Below, piece after piece: positions 1 to 7,611 of a DNA stretch of 20,391 nucleotides. The notes beneath the pieces were generated by a model. It was not told the DNA's origin and searched no databases. It worked only from the letters and a program-made list of their open reading frames with translations. The stretch spans positions 1 through 20,391 of the forward strand of contig JALNXG010000063.1 of assembly GCA_023230485.1 (NCBI GenBank), in the 5' to 3' direction. Made by a program: the position numbers and the translations under genes. The number at the start of each line of letters is the position of its first letter. The first letter of the stretch is position 1. The DNA is from Melioribacteraceae bacterium. Lineage in GTDB: Bacteria; Bacteroidota; Ignavibacteria; Ignavibacteriales; Melioribacteraceae.

Positions 1-1
1 A

Positions 2-661
2 AGGAAAGATTATTTATCGTTCTCAGATAAAGAGATAAAACCTAATATTATAGTAGGAAACGAAACTTATGTAATAGCTCTTGAATTAGAAGCACATCAA
101 ATGGTAAATGCAGGAGAATATTCCGGAGCAATTAATAACCTCACCACCATCTTAACCAAATATAACTTGAACGAGTATATAGAAAAGAACACATTATTTA
201 CACTTGGTAGTTTTTATACATTATTCTCAGAGAATAAGAGAGATGCGGATAACTATTTCAATACCTTAAAAACAAAATATTCAGAAGATGACTTAGTAAG
301 TCAAATAAAAATAATTAAGGAAATGGGTAATAGTTTAGCAGGTGATAAAAAGATAATATTGCAAAATCCTGAATTCAAATCAGAATCGATAAATAATAAC
401 GAAGAGATAAGCATCTCGAATTACCCGAATCCGTTTAATCCGGAAACAACTATTAGTTTCTGGTTACCTCAAGGAGGGAATACAAAATTAATTGTTTATG
501 ATGTTTTAGGTAGAGAGGTCTTAAGTTTGGCAGATGCCTTTTTTGAAGAAGGAAAACACGAAATAAGATTTGATGGAAATAATCTCTCTATCGGAATCTA
601 TTTTTATCGATTAACTACTCCATTAAAAACAATTACAAAAAAAATGTTGCTGGTGAAATAG
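2..661 (+). CDS. T9SS-sorted protein with TPR-like helices, C-terminal part (5'-truncated by window)
   Basis: The reading frame is open from base 2 with no stop, so the ATG at 101 is internal and the gene begins before the window; 219 residues are visible. The first half is helical and TPR-like: the segment beginning ALELEAHQMVNAGEYSGAIN, then FTLGSFYTLFSENKRDADNY, resembles paired TPR helices. The last ~80 residues are a type A T9SS sorting domain with NYPNPFNPETT, a beta-rich stretch containing VYDVLGREV, and the terminal GIYFYRL...KKMLLVK. In this family the domain directs export across the outer membrane and is then cleaved or anchored. The protein is therefore probably secreted or surface-attached. 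Its N-terminal signal peptide and main domain are not visible, so its function is unknown. The next gene starts 27 bp downstream, probably in the same transcript. Confidence 0.85.
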   Translation, partial: RKDYLSFSDKEIKPNIIVGNETYVIALELEAHQMVNAGEYSGAINNLTTILTKYNLNEYIEKNTLFTLGSFYTLFSENKRDADNYFNTLKTKYSEDDLVSQIKIIKEMGNSLAGDKKIILQNPEFKSESINNNEEISISNYPNPFNPETTISFWLPQGGNTKLIVYDVLGREVLSLADAFFEEGKHEIRFDGNNLSIGIYFYRLTTPLKTITKKMLLVK

Positions 662-679
662 TATCAAATGACCATAGGA
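656..679 (+). repeat. 24-bp direct repeat, copy 1
   Basis: The 24 bases from the last Lys codon and stop of the first gene (aaatag) to the Shine-Dalgarno of the next (accatagga) recur perfectly at 3954-3977, again starting at a final Lys codon plus stop. Here the repeat supplies part of the ribosome binding site of the gene at 689. The coding sequence just upstream of the two copies does not match. Confidence 0.85.
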
Positions 680-688
680 GGAATTAAA

Positions 689-2152
689 ATGAAATTTCAG
701 GTAAAATATCTTTTTCTGATTTTAATAATTGCCACAATATTCCCTTTATCCATAAAAAGCCAATCTACTTTTATGAAAACTTTTGGAGATACTTCTGAAA
801 CTTATAAAGATATAGGATATTCAATTATTGAAACCGATAAGGGCAATTACATCGCTGTTGGTTCTTATGGTGCTTCAAATCATGATTTAAGTACCGGTGA
901 CATATACATAGTGATGATCGATGATTTTGGTAATCAATTGTGGAATAAAAGATTTGGAAGTAGTACTCAATATGAAATTGCTCATTCTATACTAAGCTTA
1001 TCTGATAATAGTTATATGATAAAATATAATCAACGAGATTCTAGATTAAGGCTATTAAAAATAACTAATAATGGTGACTCATTATTTACTAAATCTTATT
1101 CTATGTTTACCAACTATGGAAAAAATTTTAATATAACAAGCGATGGTGGCATAATCACAATCGGTTCATTCAATTCAAATATAACACTCTTAAAATTGGA
1201 TTCACAAGGAGATTCCTTATGGATGAAAACCTATGGAGTTGATTCCTTATGGGTAGTTGGATATTCAGTTCAACAAACGAATGATAAGGGATTTATTATT
1301 TGCGGCGTGATTAATGGTTATGAATATGGATCAAAGGGTTTATGGCTTATAAAAACAGATGAATTTGGTGATATTCTATGGACAAAAAACTTTATGGTAA
1401 AATCTAATGGGAATGTTCGTGCAGAATTAAAATGTTTATCAGTAATTCAAACTATTGATGAGGGTTATTTTATTTCTGCGACCAAAATAATCTCTGAATG
1501 CTACGCTTGCGAGCTAAGACCTCGAGGATGGCTTATAAAAACAGATTCAAAAGGAGATACTTTATGGACATCCTCATTTGAACAGTTTACTGATTTTCGA
1601 TCTGGTATCCAAACTTCTGATGGAGGATATGTTGCTGTTGGAGACTTTTATCCTAATTTTATGTTGGTTAAACTAGATACTAATGGCAAATTGGAATGGA
1701 AACAAGAAATAGGTAATAATTCTTATAAGCAATTTGTTGGGTGGGATGTAAAAGAAACAAAAGATAAAGGGTTTATTACTACAGGAGAAATAAGACGACA
1801 ATCATCAAGATATTATGATTTATTTATTTTAAAAGTAAACAAAGATGGAATATTAGTAGGTGTAAAAGATGAAGAAAAAACAATCCCTACACAATTTTAC
1901 TTAAAGCAGAATTATCCTAATCCATTTAATCCTACTACCATACTTGAAGTTTCTATTGCAGAAGCGGGGTTCTTCTCACTTGATGTTTATAATTCACTTG
2001 GCGAGAAAGTAACTAATATCGTTAGTAAGAATTTGGATAGAGGAGTTCATAAATATACATTCGATGCAAGTAATCTTTCTTCGGGTGTTTATTTCTATCG
2101 TCTTACAGGTAATAATATTAATCTTATAAAGAAAATGGTCTTAATCCATTAG
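689..2152 (+). CDS. Secreted T9SS cargo with seven propeller-like repeats
   Basis: The start at 689 is chosen over an in-frame ATG at 668: it follows the purine-rich site taggagga (675-682) at normal spacing and begins directly with a signal peptide (MKFQVKYLFLILII..., probable cut after Ser24, before Gln25). The mature part has seven repeats of about 50 residues. Each has a 'DGGY/KGF' strand followed by a strand like LLKLDSQGDSLWMKTYG; the LWLIKTDEFGDILW and WLIKTDSKGDTLW units are the clearest. Seven units suggest a seven-bladed beta-propeller, which is inference. Residues ~405-487 form a T9SS type A sorting domain (QNYPNPFNPTT ... GVYFYRL ... KKMVLIH). It is probably a secreted or surface protein; ligand and activity are unknown. 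A canonical terminator follows at 2185. Confidence 0.85.
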   Translation: MKFQVKYLFLILIIATIFPLSIKSQSTFMKTFGDTSETYKDIGYSIIETDKGNYIAVGSYGASNHDLSTGDIYIVMIDDFGNQLWNKRFGSSTQYEIAHSILSLSDNSYMIKYNQRDSRLRLLKITNNGDSLFTKSYSMFTNYGKNFNITSDGGIITIGSFNSNITLLKLDSQGDSLWMKTYGVDSLWVVGYSVQQTNDKGFIICGVINGYEYGSKGLWLIKTDEFGDILWTKNFMVKSNGNVRAELKCLSVIQTIDEGYFISATKIISECYACELRPRGWLIKTDSKGDTLWTSSFEQFTDFRSGIQTSDGGYVAVGDFYPNFMLVKLDTNGKLEWKQEIGNNSYKQFVGWDVKETKDKGFITTGEIRRQSSRYYDLFILKVNKDGILVGVKDEEKTIPTQFYLKQNYPNPFNPTTILEVSIAEAGFFSLDVYNSLGEKVTNIVSKNLDRGVHKYTFDASNLSSGVYFYRLTGNNINLIKKMVLIH

Positions 2153-2184
2153 AGGGTGAGAAGTAAAATAGCAATCGAAAATCT

Positions 2185-2214
2185 AAAGTCCGGTTTAATG
2201 CCGGACTTTTTTTA
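2185..2214 (+). terminator. Rho-independent terminator after the seven-repeat T9SS gene
   Basis: There is a perfect 9-bp stem, aaagtccgg (2185-2193) with ccggacttt (2201-2209), around a 7-base loop. It is followed by a T-run, and the stem is GC-rich at the loop end. It separates the two-gene unit upstream from the gene starting at 2364. Confidence 0.85.
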
Positions 2215-2363
2215 TTGCATCTAAGTATTACAAGTTGAATTATGCACAGCATGCGAATTTTATTGGATTTTTATATTAGCATTTTAAGGTAAAATTATTG
2301 GGATTGTTTTTATATTGCATTAAGTATATCTTCACTAATGACCCCTAATATAAAGGTGATTTT

Positions 2364-3959
2364 ATGTCAAAAATTTACAATTTAGCTTTGGTACTAATCA
2401 TTTTGATCTCCCATATCATTTCTGCACAATCAAAGGATGTTTACTTTTCTACAATCGAAACCGAACATCTGAAAATATGGTACGGACTTGATAATACGAC
2501 CGGTTTAAATCAAAATGGTAATTCCGGCTTGGAGTTAAAACAATATAATAATGCTACCGTGATGTATTGTTCAGAATTGTATTGGGGAGGTTTTATAAAT
2601 AATAAATACACCACAGGGGGTACGATTAATTCAAGAACTTCATTACAACCCGGCGAATTTATTTACCACGATAATCCTATCGCAATGGCAGCACAAAATC
2701 ATTCCTTAAAATATTCATCTAATTGGAGAAATATTACTGACCCTCAGAAAAGAGAAGAATATGAAAACGGATTCTATAATTGGAGAGCCGATATTGGTGC
2801 TCCTTTTTTTGATGCGGATAAAAATGGATTGTATGAACCGCGTACTTCAAATGACGCACCGGGAGATATCGAAGATGAGATGCATTGGTTTGTTGTCAAT
2901 GATATGAATTCCGATAAATCTAATGAATATTTCCTTTCAGAACCATTTGGTATTGAATTACAAAAAACATTATTTACAGTTAATTATGCTGAATTTAAGG
3001 ATGTTGTTTTCGAGAATACTGTAATTATTAATAAAGGTAATAATCGAATCGACAGTATCTATTTTTGCATTTTCTCAGATAATGATTTAGGTGATGCAGG
3101 GGATGATTTTGTCGGAGTAGATACTACATTAAATTTAGGTTATTCCTATAATAGTAAAAATAATGATGATGTTTTTGGAGATGCTCCTCCTGCTGTTGGT
3201 CATTTAATTCTTGAGTCCCCTTTAAAATATAATGGGAATAGAAACATCTCAGCATTTTTGCCGAATTATAAAAATAATCCAAATTGGACTCATGATATGG
3301 CACCATATACAGAAAAAGGAAAAGGAGAGATATATAATTTATTAAACGGTAGAATGAATAATGGAAGGTATTTTATTTCTCAAATTGATGACAAGCCAAC
3401 CATATTTCCATTTACAGGTGATCCCGAATCTAAAACAGGCTGGTTTGAAAATGCCGATTATTATGGCGCAAGCGATAGAAGATACCATATTAATATGGGA
3501 CCGATAACATTCAATCCGGGCGATAAGGTTAATATTCTCGATGCTATTTTAGTTGCAAGAGGGAATAGCAATCTTAATAGCGTTACTAAATTAAAAGAAT
3601 TAGCAGCAAAAGTAATTCTATTATATAAGAGCGGAGAATTAATAACCGATATAGAAAATGAGAACAAAAACGAAATCCCAACAGAATTTCTGCTCAAACA
3701 GAATTATCCGAATCCATTTAATCCAACGACAACAATAAATTATAGTATCCCCAACGGTGGAAATGTTAGATTAGAGATTTATAATTCACTCGGAGAGATA
3801 GTAAATATTCTTCAAGATAGTTATCAAGACGCAGGGAATCATTCGATAATGTGGACAGGCAAAGACAGTAATGGAAACTTGCTCTCTTCGGGGATCTATT
3901 TTTATAGATTAGTAAGTAATGATTTTGTTCAGGTAAAAAAGATGACTTTAATAAAATAG
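2364..3959 (+). CDS. Large secreted T9SS cargo protein of unknown function
   Basis: This 531-residue protein starts at an ATG 6 bases after aaggtgat. It has a signal peptide (MSKIYNLALVLIILISHIISA, probable cut before Gln22). The central region is rich in Asp/Asn loops: DADKNGLYEP near residue 150 resembles a Ca-binding DxDxNG loop, and DNDLGDAGDDFVGVD near 240 is followed by LGYSYNSKNNDD. From memory, this series of motifs recurs in large secreted proteins of Ignavibacteria-like bacteria, but I know no assigned activity. The C-terminus has IPTEFLLKQNYPNPFNPTTT, then a FlgD-like Ig fold and the terminal SSGIYFYRL...KKMTLIK, the T9SS type A sorting domain. It sits alone between two hairpins, so it is probably monocistronic. 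No promoter is convincing in the AT-rich 149 bp upstream. Confidence 0.85.
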   Translation: MSKIYNLALVLIILISHIISAQSKDVYFSTIETEHLKIWYGLDNTTGLNQNGNSGLELKQYNNATVMYCSELYWGGFINNKYTTGGTINSRTSLQPGEFIYHDNPIAMAAQNHSLKYSSNWRNITDPQKREEYENGFYNWRADIGAPFFDADKNGLYEPRTSNDAPGDIEDEMHWFVVNDMNSDKSNEYFLSEPFGIELQKTLFTVNYAEFKDVVFENTVIINKGNNRIDSIYFCIFSDNDLGDAGDDFVGVDTTLNLGYSYNSKNNDDVFGDAPPAVGHLILESPLKYNGNRNISAFLPNYKNNPNWTHDMAPYTEKGKGEIYNLLNGRMNNGRYFISQIDDKPTIFPFTGDPESKTGWFENADYYGASDRRYHINMGPITFNPGDKVNILDAILVARGNSNLNSVTKLKELAAKVILLYKSGELITDIENENKNEIPTEFLLKQNYPNPFNPTTTINYSIPNGGNVRLEIYNSLGEIVNILQDSYQDAGNHSIMWTGKDSNGNLLSSGIYFYRLVSNDFVQVKKMTLIK

Positions 3960-3977
3960 TATCAAATGACCATAGGA
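3954..3977 (+). repeat. 24-bp direct repeat, copy 2
   Basis: Identical over 24 bases to 656-679 and again starting at the final Lys and stop codon of a T9SS gene. Unlike copy 1, no gene follows the purine-rich accatagga; a hairpin begins 9 bases later. Copy 2 therefore looks like a displaced gene junction. Confidence 0.85.
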
Positions 3978-3985
3978 ACAATTCT

Positions 3986-4011
3986 AAAGCTGCCGATTAA
4001 AGGGCAGCTTT
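3986..4011 (+). terminator. Probable weak terminator hairpin
   Basis: A perfect 9-bp stem, aaagctgcc (3986-3994) with ggcagcttt (4003-4011), encloses an 8-base loop. Only the three T of the stem form a tract and the sequence continues gaattaataaaaac, so termination may be partial. Its layout (AAAG at the foot, GC-rich top) matches the hairpin at 2185. Confidence 0.55.
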
Positions 4012-4055
4012 GAATTAATAAAAACAATTGATTCTTCGATATTTAATTTAGAACT

Positions 4056-5129
4056 AGGTAAACAATGAAAACTATTATATCAATATTACTTCTTTTGCTA
4101 ATCTCACAATATTCATGCAGTCCAACGGAACCCGAAGAAAAGAAAGTGTCTCCTCCCGATACAACAAGTCAAAACTTTAGCTTTGAGACAGTAGAGTTCG
4201 GAGATGGGTATGCGTCAAGTGATTTTAATGATGTATGGGTATTTGATGAGAATAATATCTGGGCGGTAGGATTTCTCTACTTGGAAAATAAACCAGTAAA
4301 TATAATGAGATGGGATGGAAAGAAATGGTTTCCACAACTGCCATATATAACCAGCAGTGGATTATCGGGAATATGGGCAGCAGATTCAAGTAACATATAT
4401 TTTGCCTGCGGAGCAATAGCTAAATATGAAAAAGGAAAAATTATAGAATATGACTTAGGGGCATTAGGATTACCCTCGCGAGAGGGTGTAGAAAAGATAT
4501 GGGGATCGAGCAACAAGAATATATGGGGAGTAGGCAAATGGGGAACAATAGTGCATTATGATGGGAAAGAATGGAAAAAAATAGAATATGATAGAAAATG
4601 GCTTTTCTTCAGTATTACAGGAAACAAAGAAACCGGAATTGCTTATGCCTTAGCAAGAAGTAGTGATGATGGATTTATAATAGTAGAATTAAGCGAAGGA
4701 GGTACAAATGTTATTTATGATGGAAGTAAAGACCAACCATCATTGCGATCGCTTCAGATGAAATATTATGAAGGCAAACTCTACTTAGGAGGTCCTGATA
4801 TAAGAAGTACAAAAATCTGGTATTATGATTTAAAAACAAAAAAGGCAGTATTACAAAAGGATTTTATAGGGACAAAATTAGATGTAGATATATTCCAATT
4901 AGCAATGATAAAAAACAACGACATATATTATATCGGGAATACAAGAAATCTGGAAGGATCATTAATTCACTATAATGGAGAAAGGTATAAGGGAATAATA
5001 GGAGGGTTCCATCGATCATCAAGCTATGGAGGGGCACACACAGATGGAAATATTTGTGCAAGTGTAGGATTTTATAATAATAAAGCATTTGTAACAATAA
5101 TCAGGAGAAACTAAAAATGAGGCATTTAA
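4056..5129 (+). repeat. Tandem duplication, unit 1
   Basis: The duplicated unit runs from the ribosome site aggtaaacaatgaaaa, through the lipoprotein gene, to about 15 bases beyond its stop (aggagaaactaaaaatga..catttaa). Unit 2 is 5150-6220. Similarity is patchy: 4581-4703 matches 5675-5797 with one mismatch in 123 bases, while blade-2-like and later segments are strongly diverged. Confidence 0.8.
4065..5114 (+). CDS. Propeller-like lipoprotein, tandem copy 1
   Basis: This 349-residue protein begins with a lipoprotein signal peptide (MKTIISILLLLLISQYSC); Cys18 is the likely lipidated residue, and an acidic stretch (TEPEEKK) may favour surface export. The rest is a series of ~45-residue units of the pattern DVWVFDENNIWAVG ... 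MRWDGKKW, GIWAADSSNIYFACG, KIWGSSNKNIWGVG ... VHYDGKEWK. About seven units can be traced, which suggests a beta-propeller related to YCF48-like and similar W-D-G repeat proteins. No catalytic motif is seen, so a binding or structural role at the cell surface is inferred. The ribosome site is a weak agg at 4056-4058. The gene downstream at 5159 is a close paralogue in the same orientation. Confidence 0.8.
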   Translation: MKTIISILLLLLISQYSCSPTEPEEKKVSPPDTTSQNFSFETVEFGDGYASSDFNDVWVFDENNIWAVGFLYLENKPVNIMRWDGKKWFPQLPYITSSGLSGIWAADSSNIYFACGAIAKYEKGKIIEYDLGALGLPSREGVEKIWGSSNKNIWGVGKWGTIVHYDGKEWKKIEYDRKWLFFSITGNKETGIAYALARSSDDGFIIVELSEGGTNVIYDGSKDQPSLRSLQMKYYEGKLYLGGPDIRSTKIWYYDLKTKKAVLQKDFIGTKLDVDIFQLAMIKNNDIYYIGNTRNLEGSLIHYNGERYKGIIGGFHRSSSYGGAHTDGNICASVGFYNNKAFVTIIRRN

Positions 5130-5155
5130 CGCACACACAATTTCTTACAAGGTAA
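5117..5155 (+). other. Vestigial start of a further gene (12-codon ORF) after lipoprotein copy 1
   Basis: Three bases after the lipoprotein stop, an ATG preceded by aggag opens a 12-residue frame (MRHLTHTQFLTR) that stops just before the next gene. Its first codons match the equivalent ORF after copy 2 (MKHLKILILI at 6208), so both look like remnants of one ancestral gene start that was copied along with the lipoprotein gene. It could also be simple flanking homology with no coding history. Confidence 0.35.
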
Positions 5156-6220
5156 ACAATGAAAATTATAATATCAATATTACTTCTACTATTACTGACA
5201 CAATACTCCTGTAGTACTACAGAACCGGAAGAAAAGAAAGTGTTCCCTCCCGATACAACAAGTCAAAACTTTAGCTTTGAGACAGTAGAGTTTGGTAATG
5301 GATACGCGTCAAGCGATTTTGAAGATGTATGGGTCTTTGACGAAAATAATATATGGGCAGTTGGATATCTCTACTTGGAAAATAAACCACTAAATATAAT
5401 GAGATGGGATGGAAAGAAATGGTACCCATATAGCAGACAATTTAATACAAACGGAATATCCGGAATTTGGGCAAAAGACACATCAGAAATTTATTTTGCT
5501 TCAGGATTGGTATTAAAATATAAAAATGGAACAATAGCATGGGAAGATTTTAGCAAATTAAACTTTACAAATAATCAGGGGGTAGATAAGATATGGGGAT
5601 CGAGTGAAAAGAATATCTGGGGAGTAGGTTGGTGGGGTACGATAGTTCATTTTGATGGGAAAGAATGGAAGCAAATAGAATATGATAGAAAATGGCTTTT
5701 CTTTAGTATTACAGGAAACAAAGAAACCGGAATTGCTTATGCCTTAGCAAGAAGTAGTGATGATGGATTTATAATAGTAGAATTAAGCGAAGGAGGTGCA
5801 AAAATTATTTATGATGGAAGTAAAGATGAACCATCATTGAGATCACGCCGGATGAAATATTATGAAGGCAAACTCTACTTAGGAGGGGCGGACATAAGAA
5901 GTACAAAAGTCTGGTATTATGATTTGGAAACAAAAAAAGCAGTATTACAAAAGGATTTTATAGGGACAGAACTAAATATAGATATTTTTTCAATAGCTAT
6001 GATAAGAAATAATGATATCTATTATGTGGGAAGAAGTTTTGGGAAAGGGGCATTGGTTCATTTTAATGGGAAAACATATAAAAGATTTCAAGACGAGCTA
6101 TCAAGTACTGAAAATTATGGGGGAGCACATACAGATGGCAATATTTGTGTAACAGTAGGTTTTCATAATAACAAAGCTTTCTTAACCAAAATTAGGAGAA
6201 ACTAAAAATGAAACATTTAA
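5150..6220 (+). repeat. Tandem duplication, unit 2
   Basis: Second copy of the unit described at 4056-5129, head to tail, with 20 unrelated bases between the units. Confidence 0.8.
5159..6205 (+). CDS. Propeller-like lipoprotein, tandem copy 2
   Basis: This 348-residue paralogue of the preceding gene has the same plan: signal peptide with Cys18 (MKIIISILLLLLLTQYSC), a TEPEEKK linker, then W/DG-containing repeats such as DVWVFDENNIWAVG, KIWGSSEKNIWGVG and VHFDGKEWK, ending YGGAHTDGNIC and IRRN. The proteins match exactly over 41 residues (IEYDRKWLFF to ELSEGG) but differ heavily at roughly residues 92-130 and 270-320. The conserved parts look like scaffold and the variable parts may be exposed loops, giving two related surface proteins with different specificities (inference). 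It shares the aggtaaacaATG start context of copy 1, so the duplication included the ribosome site. No function is known. Confidence 0.8.
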   Translation: MKIIISILLLLLLTQYSCSTTEPEEKKVFPPDTTSQNFSFETVEFGNGYASSDFEDVWVFDENNIWAVGYLYLENKPLNIMRWDGKKWYPYSRQFNTNGISGIWAKDTSEIYFASGLVLKYKNGTIAWEDFSKLNFTNNQGVDKIWGSSEKNIWGVGWWGTIVHFDGKEWKQIEYDRKWLFFSITGNKETGIAYALARSSDDGFIIVELSEGGAKIIYDGSKDEPSLRSRRMKYYEGKLYLGGADIRSTKVWYYDLETKKAVLQKDFIGTELNIDIFSIAMIRNNDIYYVGRSFGKGALVHFNGKTYKRFQDELSSTENYGGAHTDGNICVTVGFHNNKAFLTKIRRN

Positions 6221-6240
6221 AAATTCTAATCCTTATTTAG
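6208..6240 (+). other. Vestigial signal-peptide start (10-codon ORF) after lipoprotein copy 2
   Basis: Behind an aggag site, ATG opens MKHLKILILI and then hits TAG. The ten residues look like the start of a signal peptide. Beyond the TAG the frame stays open to a stop at about 6346-6348 (NNNNESLHNQ..., no recognisable domain). This fits a decayed gene or a duplication end-point. The rest of the gap to 6363 shows nothing recognisable. Confidence 0.35.
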
Positions 6241-6363
6241 AATAATAATAATGAGTCGCTTCATAATCAGATTGTATTCACTCTTCAGAAAAAACTTTAT
6301 AAAATGAGTCTTCCTTTTGTTATTATGCCGATAAAAATAAATATGTAAGAATATTTATGATAG

Positions 6364-6392
6364 TTGAATAAGCTAAATAGTGTCGTTATATT
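6364..6392 (+). promoter_or_regulatory. Putative sigma-70-type promoter of the purC run
   Basis: TTGAAT (6364-6369), a 17-base spacer and TATATT (6387-6392) give a good -35/-10 pair ending 23 bases before the purC ATG. It is the only convincing promoter seen ahead of the long housekeeping run. Promoters in this lineage may deviate from the sigma-70 consensus, so this is a prediction. Confidence 0.5.
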
Positions 6393-6415
6393 ACCTTTCT
6401 AAATTATGAGGAATA

Positions 6416-7312
6416 ATGGACAAGGTAGTTTTATCAACTGATTTCCCTTCTCTTAAAAAATTCAAACAAGGCAAAGTAAGGGACGTTTATGAAACGGGGG
6501 ACTATTACCTTATAGTTTCTTCCGACCGATTAAGTGCATTTGATGTTATTATGCAGCAGGGGATCCCTTTCAAAGGTGAAATCCTTACCTACATCTCAAA
6601 TTTCTGGTTCGATTTCACTTCCGATATAATAGAGAATCATATTGTTTCTACTAATATTGATGAATACCCTCAAGAATGCCAAGAATATTCTGAGATTCTA
6701 AAAGGACGTTCAATGCTCGTAAAAAAAGCAAAACTTATTCCTTTAGAATGTATCGTTAGAGGGTATCTATCCGGCACGGGCTGGAATGATTATAAAAAAT
6801 CAGGCGCTGTCTGCGGAATTGCCTTACCTCCCGGACTCGAGGAATCCGAAAAACTTCCCGAAGCGATTTTTACTCCTTCTACTAAAGCTGATATCGGAGA
6901 TCACGATGAAAATATAGATGAGAAAAAAGCTATCGGAATTGTAGGCTTTGATGTCTATAATGAAATTAAAACAAAAGCATTGGAGATTTATAAAAAAGCA
7001 TCCGAATACGCTCTTACAAAAGGGATTATTATTGCCGATACTAAAATGGAATTTGGAATCTATAATAATAAAGTAATTTTGATTGATGAATTATTAACTC
7101 CCGATTCATCTCGTTTCTGGCCCCTCGATAATTATGAAAAAGGGAGAGCACAAGATAGTTACGATAAGCAATACGTTAGAGATTATCTCTTATCTATCAA
7201 TTTTAATAAACGTCCGCCGGCTCCAATTCTGCCGGAGAGTGTAATCACTAATACTGCAAATAAATATTTTGAAGCGGTAGAAAAATTAACAGGTAAAAAA
7301 TTAGAAAAATGA
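6416..7312 (+). CDS. purC: Phosphoribosylaminoimidazole-succinocarboxamide synthase (SAICAR synthase)
   Basis: This cytoplasmic enzyme of purine synthesis joins CAIR with aspartate, using ATP, to form SAICAR. Family motifs are in order: GKVRDVYE near residue 19, SSDRLSAFDVIM near 35, VRGYLSGTGWNDY near 115, IFTPSTKAD near 150, IADTKMEFG near 205 and DELLTPDSSRFWP near 225. At 298 residues it is the long, yeast ADE1-like form rather than the ~240-residue E. coli form. The start follows tgagga (6407-6412). Its stop overlaps the next start (ATGA at 7309). purD lies 8 kb further on in the same run, with guaB between; other pur genes are outside the window. Confidence 0.96.
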   Translation: MDKVVLSTDFPSLKKFKQGKVRDVYETGDYYLIVSSDRLSAFDVIMQQGIPFKGEILTYISNFWFDFTSDIIENHIVSTNIDEYPQECQEYSEILKGRSMLVKKAKLIPLECIVRGYLSGTGWNDYKKSGAVCGIALPPGLEESEKLPEAIFTPSTKADIGDHDENIDEKKAIGIVGFDVYNEIKTKALEIYKKASEYALTKGIIIADTKMEFGIYNNKVILIDELLTPDSSRFWPLDNYEKGRAQDSYDKQYVRDYLLSINFNKRPPAPILPESVITNTANKYFEAVEKLTGKKLEK

Positions 7313-7611
7313 CTCCGAAAAAGATCAAAGTACTTCCCGAAAATAAATTGCAAATAATCTGGCACGACAATTCCGAAAGTATAATAAAATTAGCTAATCT
7401 AAAGCGCAACTGCCCATGTGCAGTATGCGATAGCGAAAGAGAAAAACAGAGCAGCAGTTATTTACCTATCTATTCCGATTGGGAATTAAAAATTAAATCG
7501 ATTGATAAAATCGGTACTTATGCTATCTCAATTGTTTGGGATGATGGGCATAATACAGGGATTTATACATTTGATCATTTAGCAAAATTGGCTGAGAATG
7601 CTTCTTCCTAA
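7309..7611 (+). CDS. DUF971-family small protein
   Basis: This 100-residue protein has the DUF971 pattern: an N-terminal strand LQIIWHDNSES, the motif LKRNCPCAVC at residues 31-40, and a C-terminal YAISIVWDDGHNTGIYTF. The same fold forms the N-terminal domain of gamma-butyrobetaine hydroxylase, where it binds zinc; as a stand-alone protein its role is uncertain, with links to Fe-S or metal handling suggested for relatives. Cys35, Cys37 and Cys40 are candidate metal ligands. It is translationally coupled on both sides: its ATG overlaps the purC stop, and pgsA starts 14 bases before its end. Confidence 0.85.
   Translation: MTPKKIKVLPENKLQIIWHDNSESIIKLANLKRNCPCAVCDSEREKQSSSYLPIYSDWELKIKSIDKIGTYAISIVWDDGHNTGIYTFDHLAKLAENASS

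Noticed and set aside
101..103. ATG at 101 as start of the first gene
   Set aside because: The frame is open back to base 2 with continuous TPR-like sequence, so the gene is cut by the window edge.
668..688. Upstream ATG as start of the seven-repeat T9SS gene
   Set aside because: It would add MTIGGIK before the signal peptide, and the ribosome site taggagga lies after it, serving the ATG at 689.
417..3730. DNA similarity of the three NYPNPFNP regions as a mobile repeat
   Set aside because: Differences fall mostly at third codon positions, so protein-level conservation of the sorting domain explains it.
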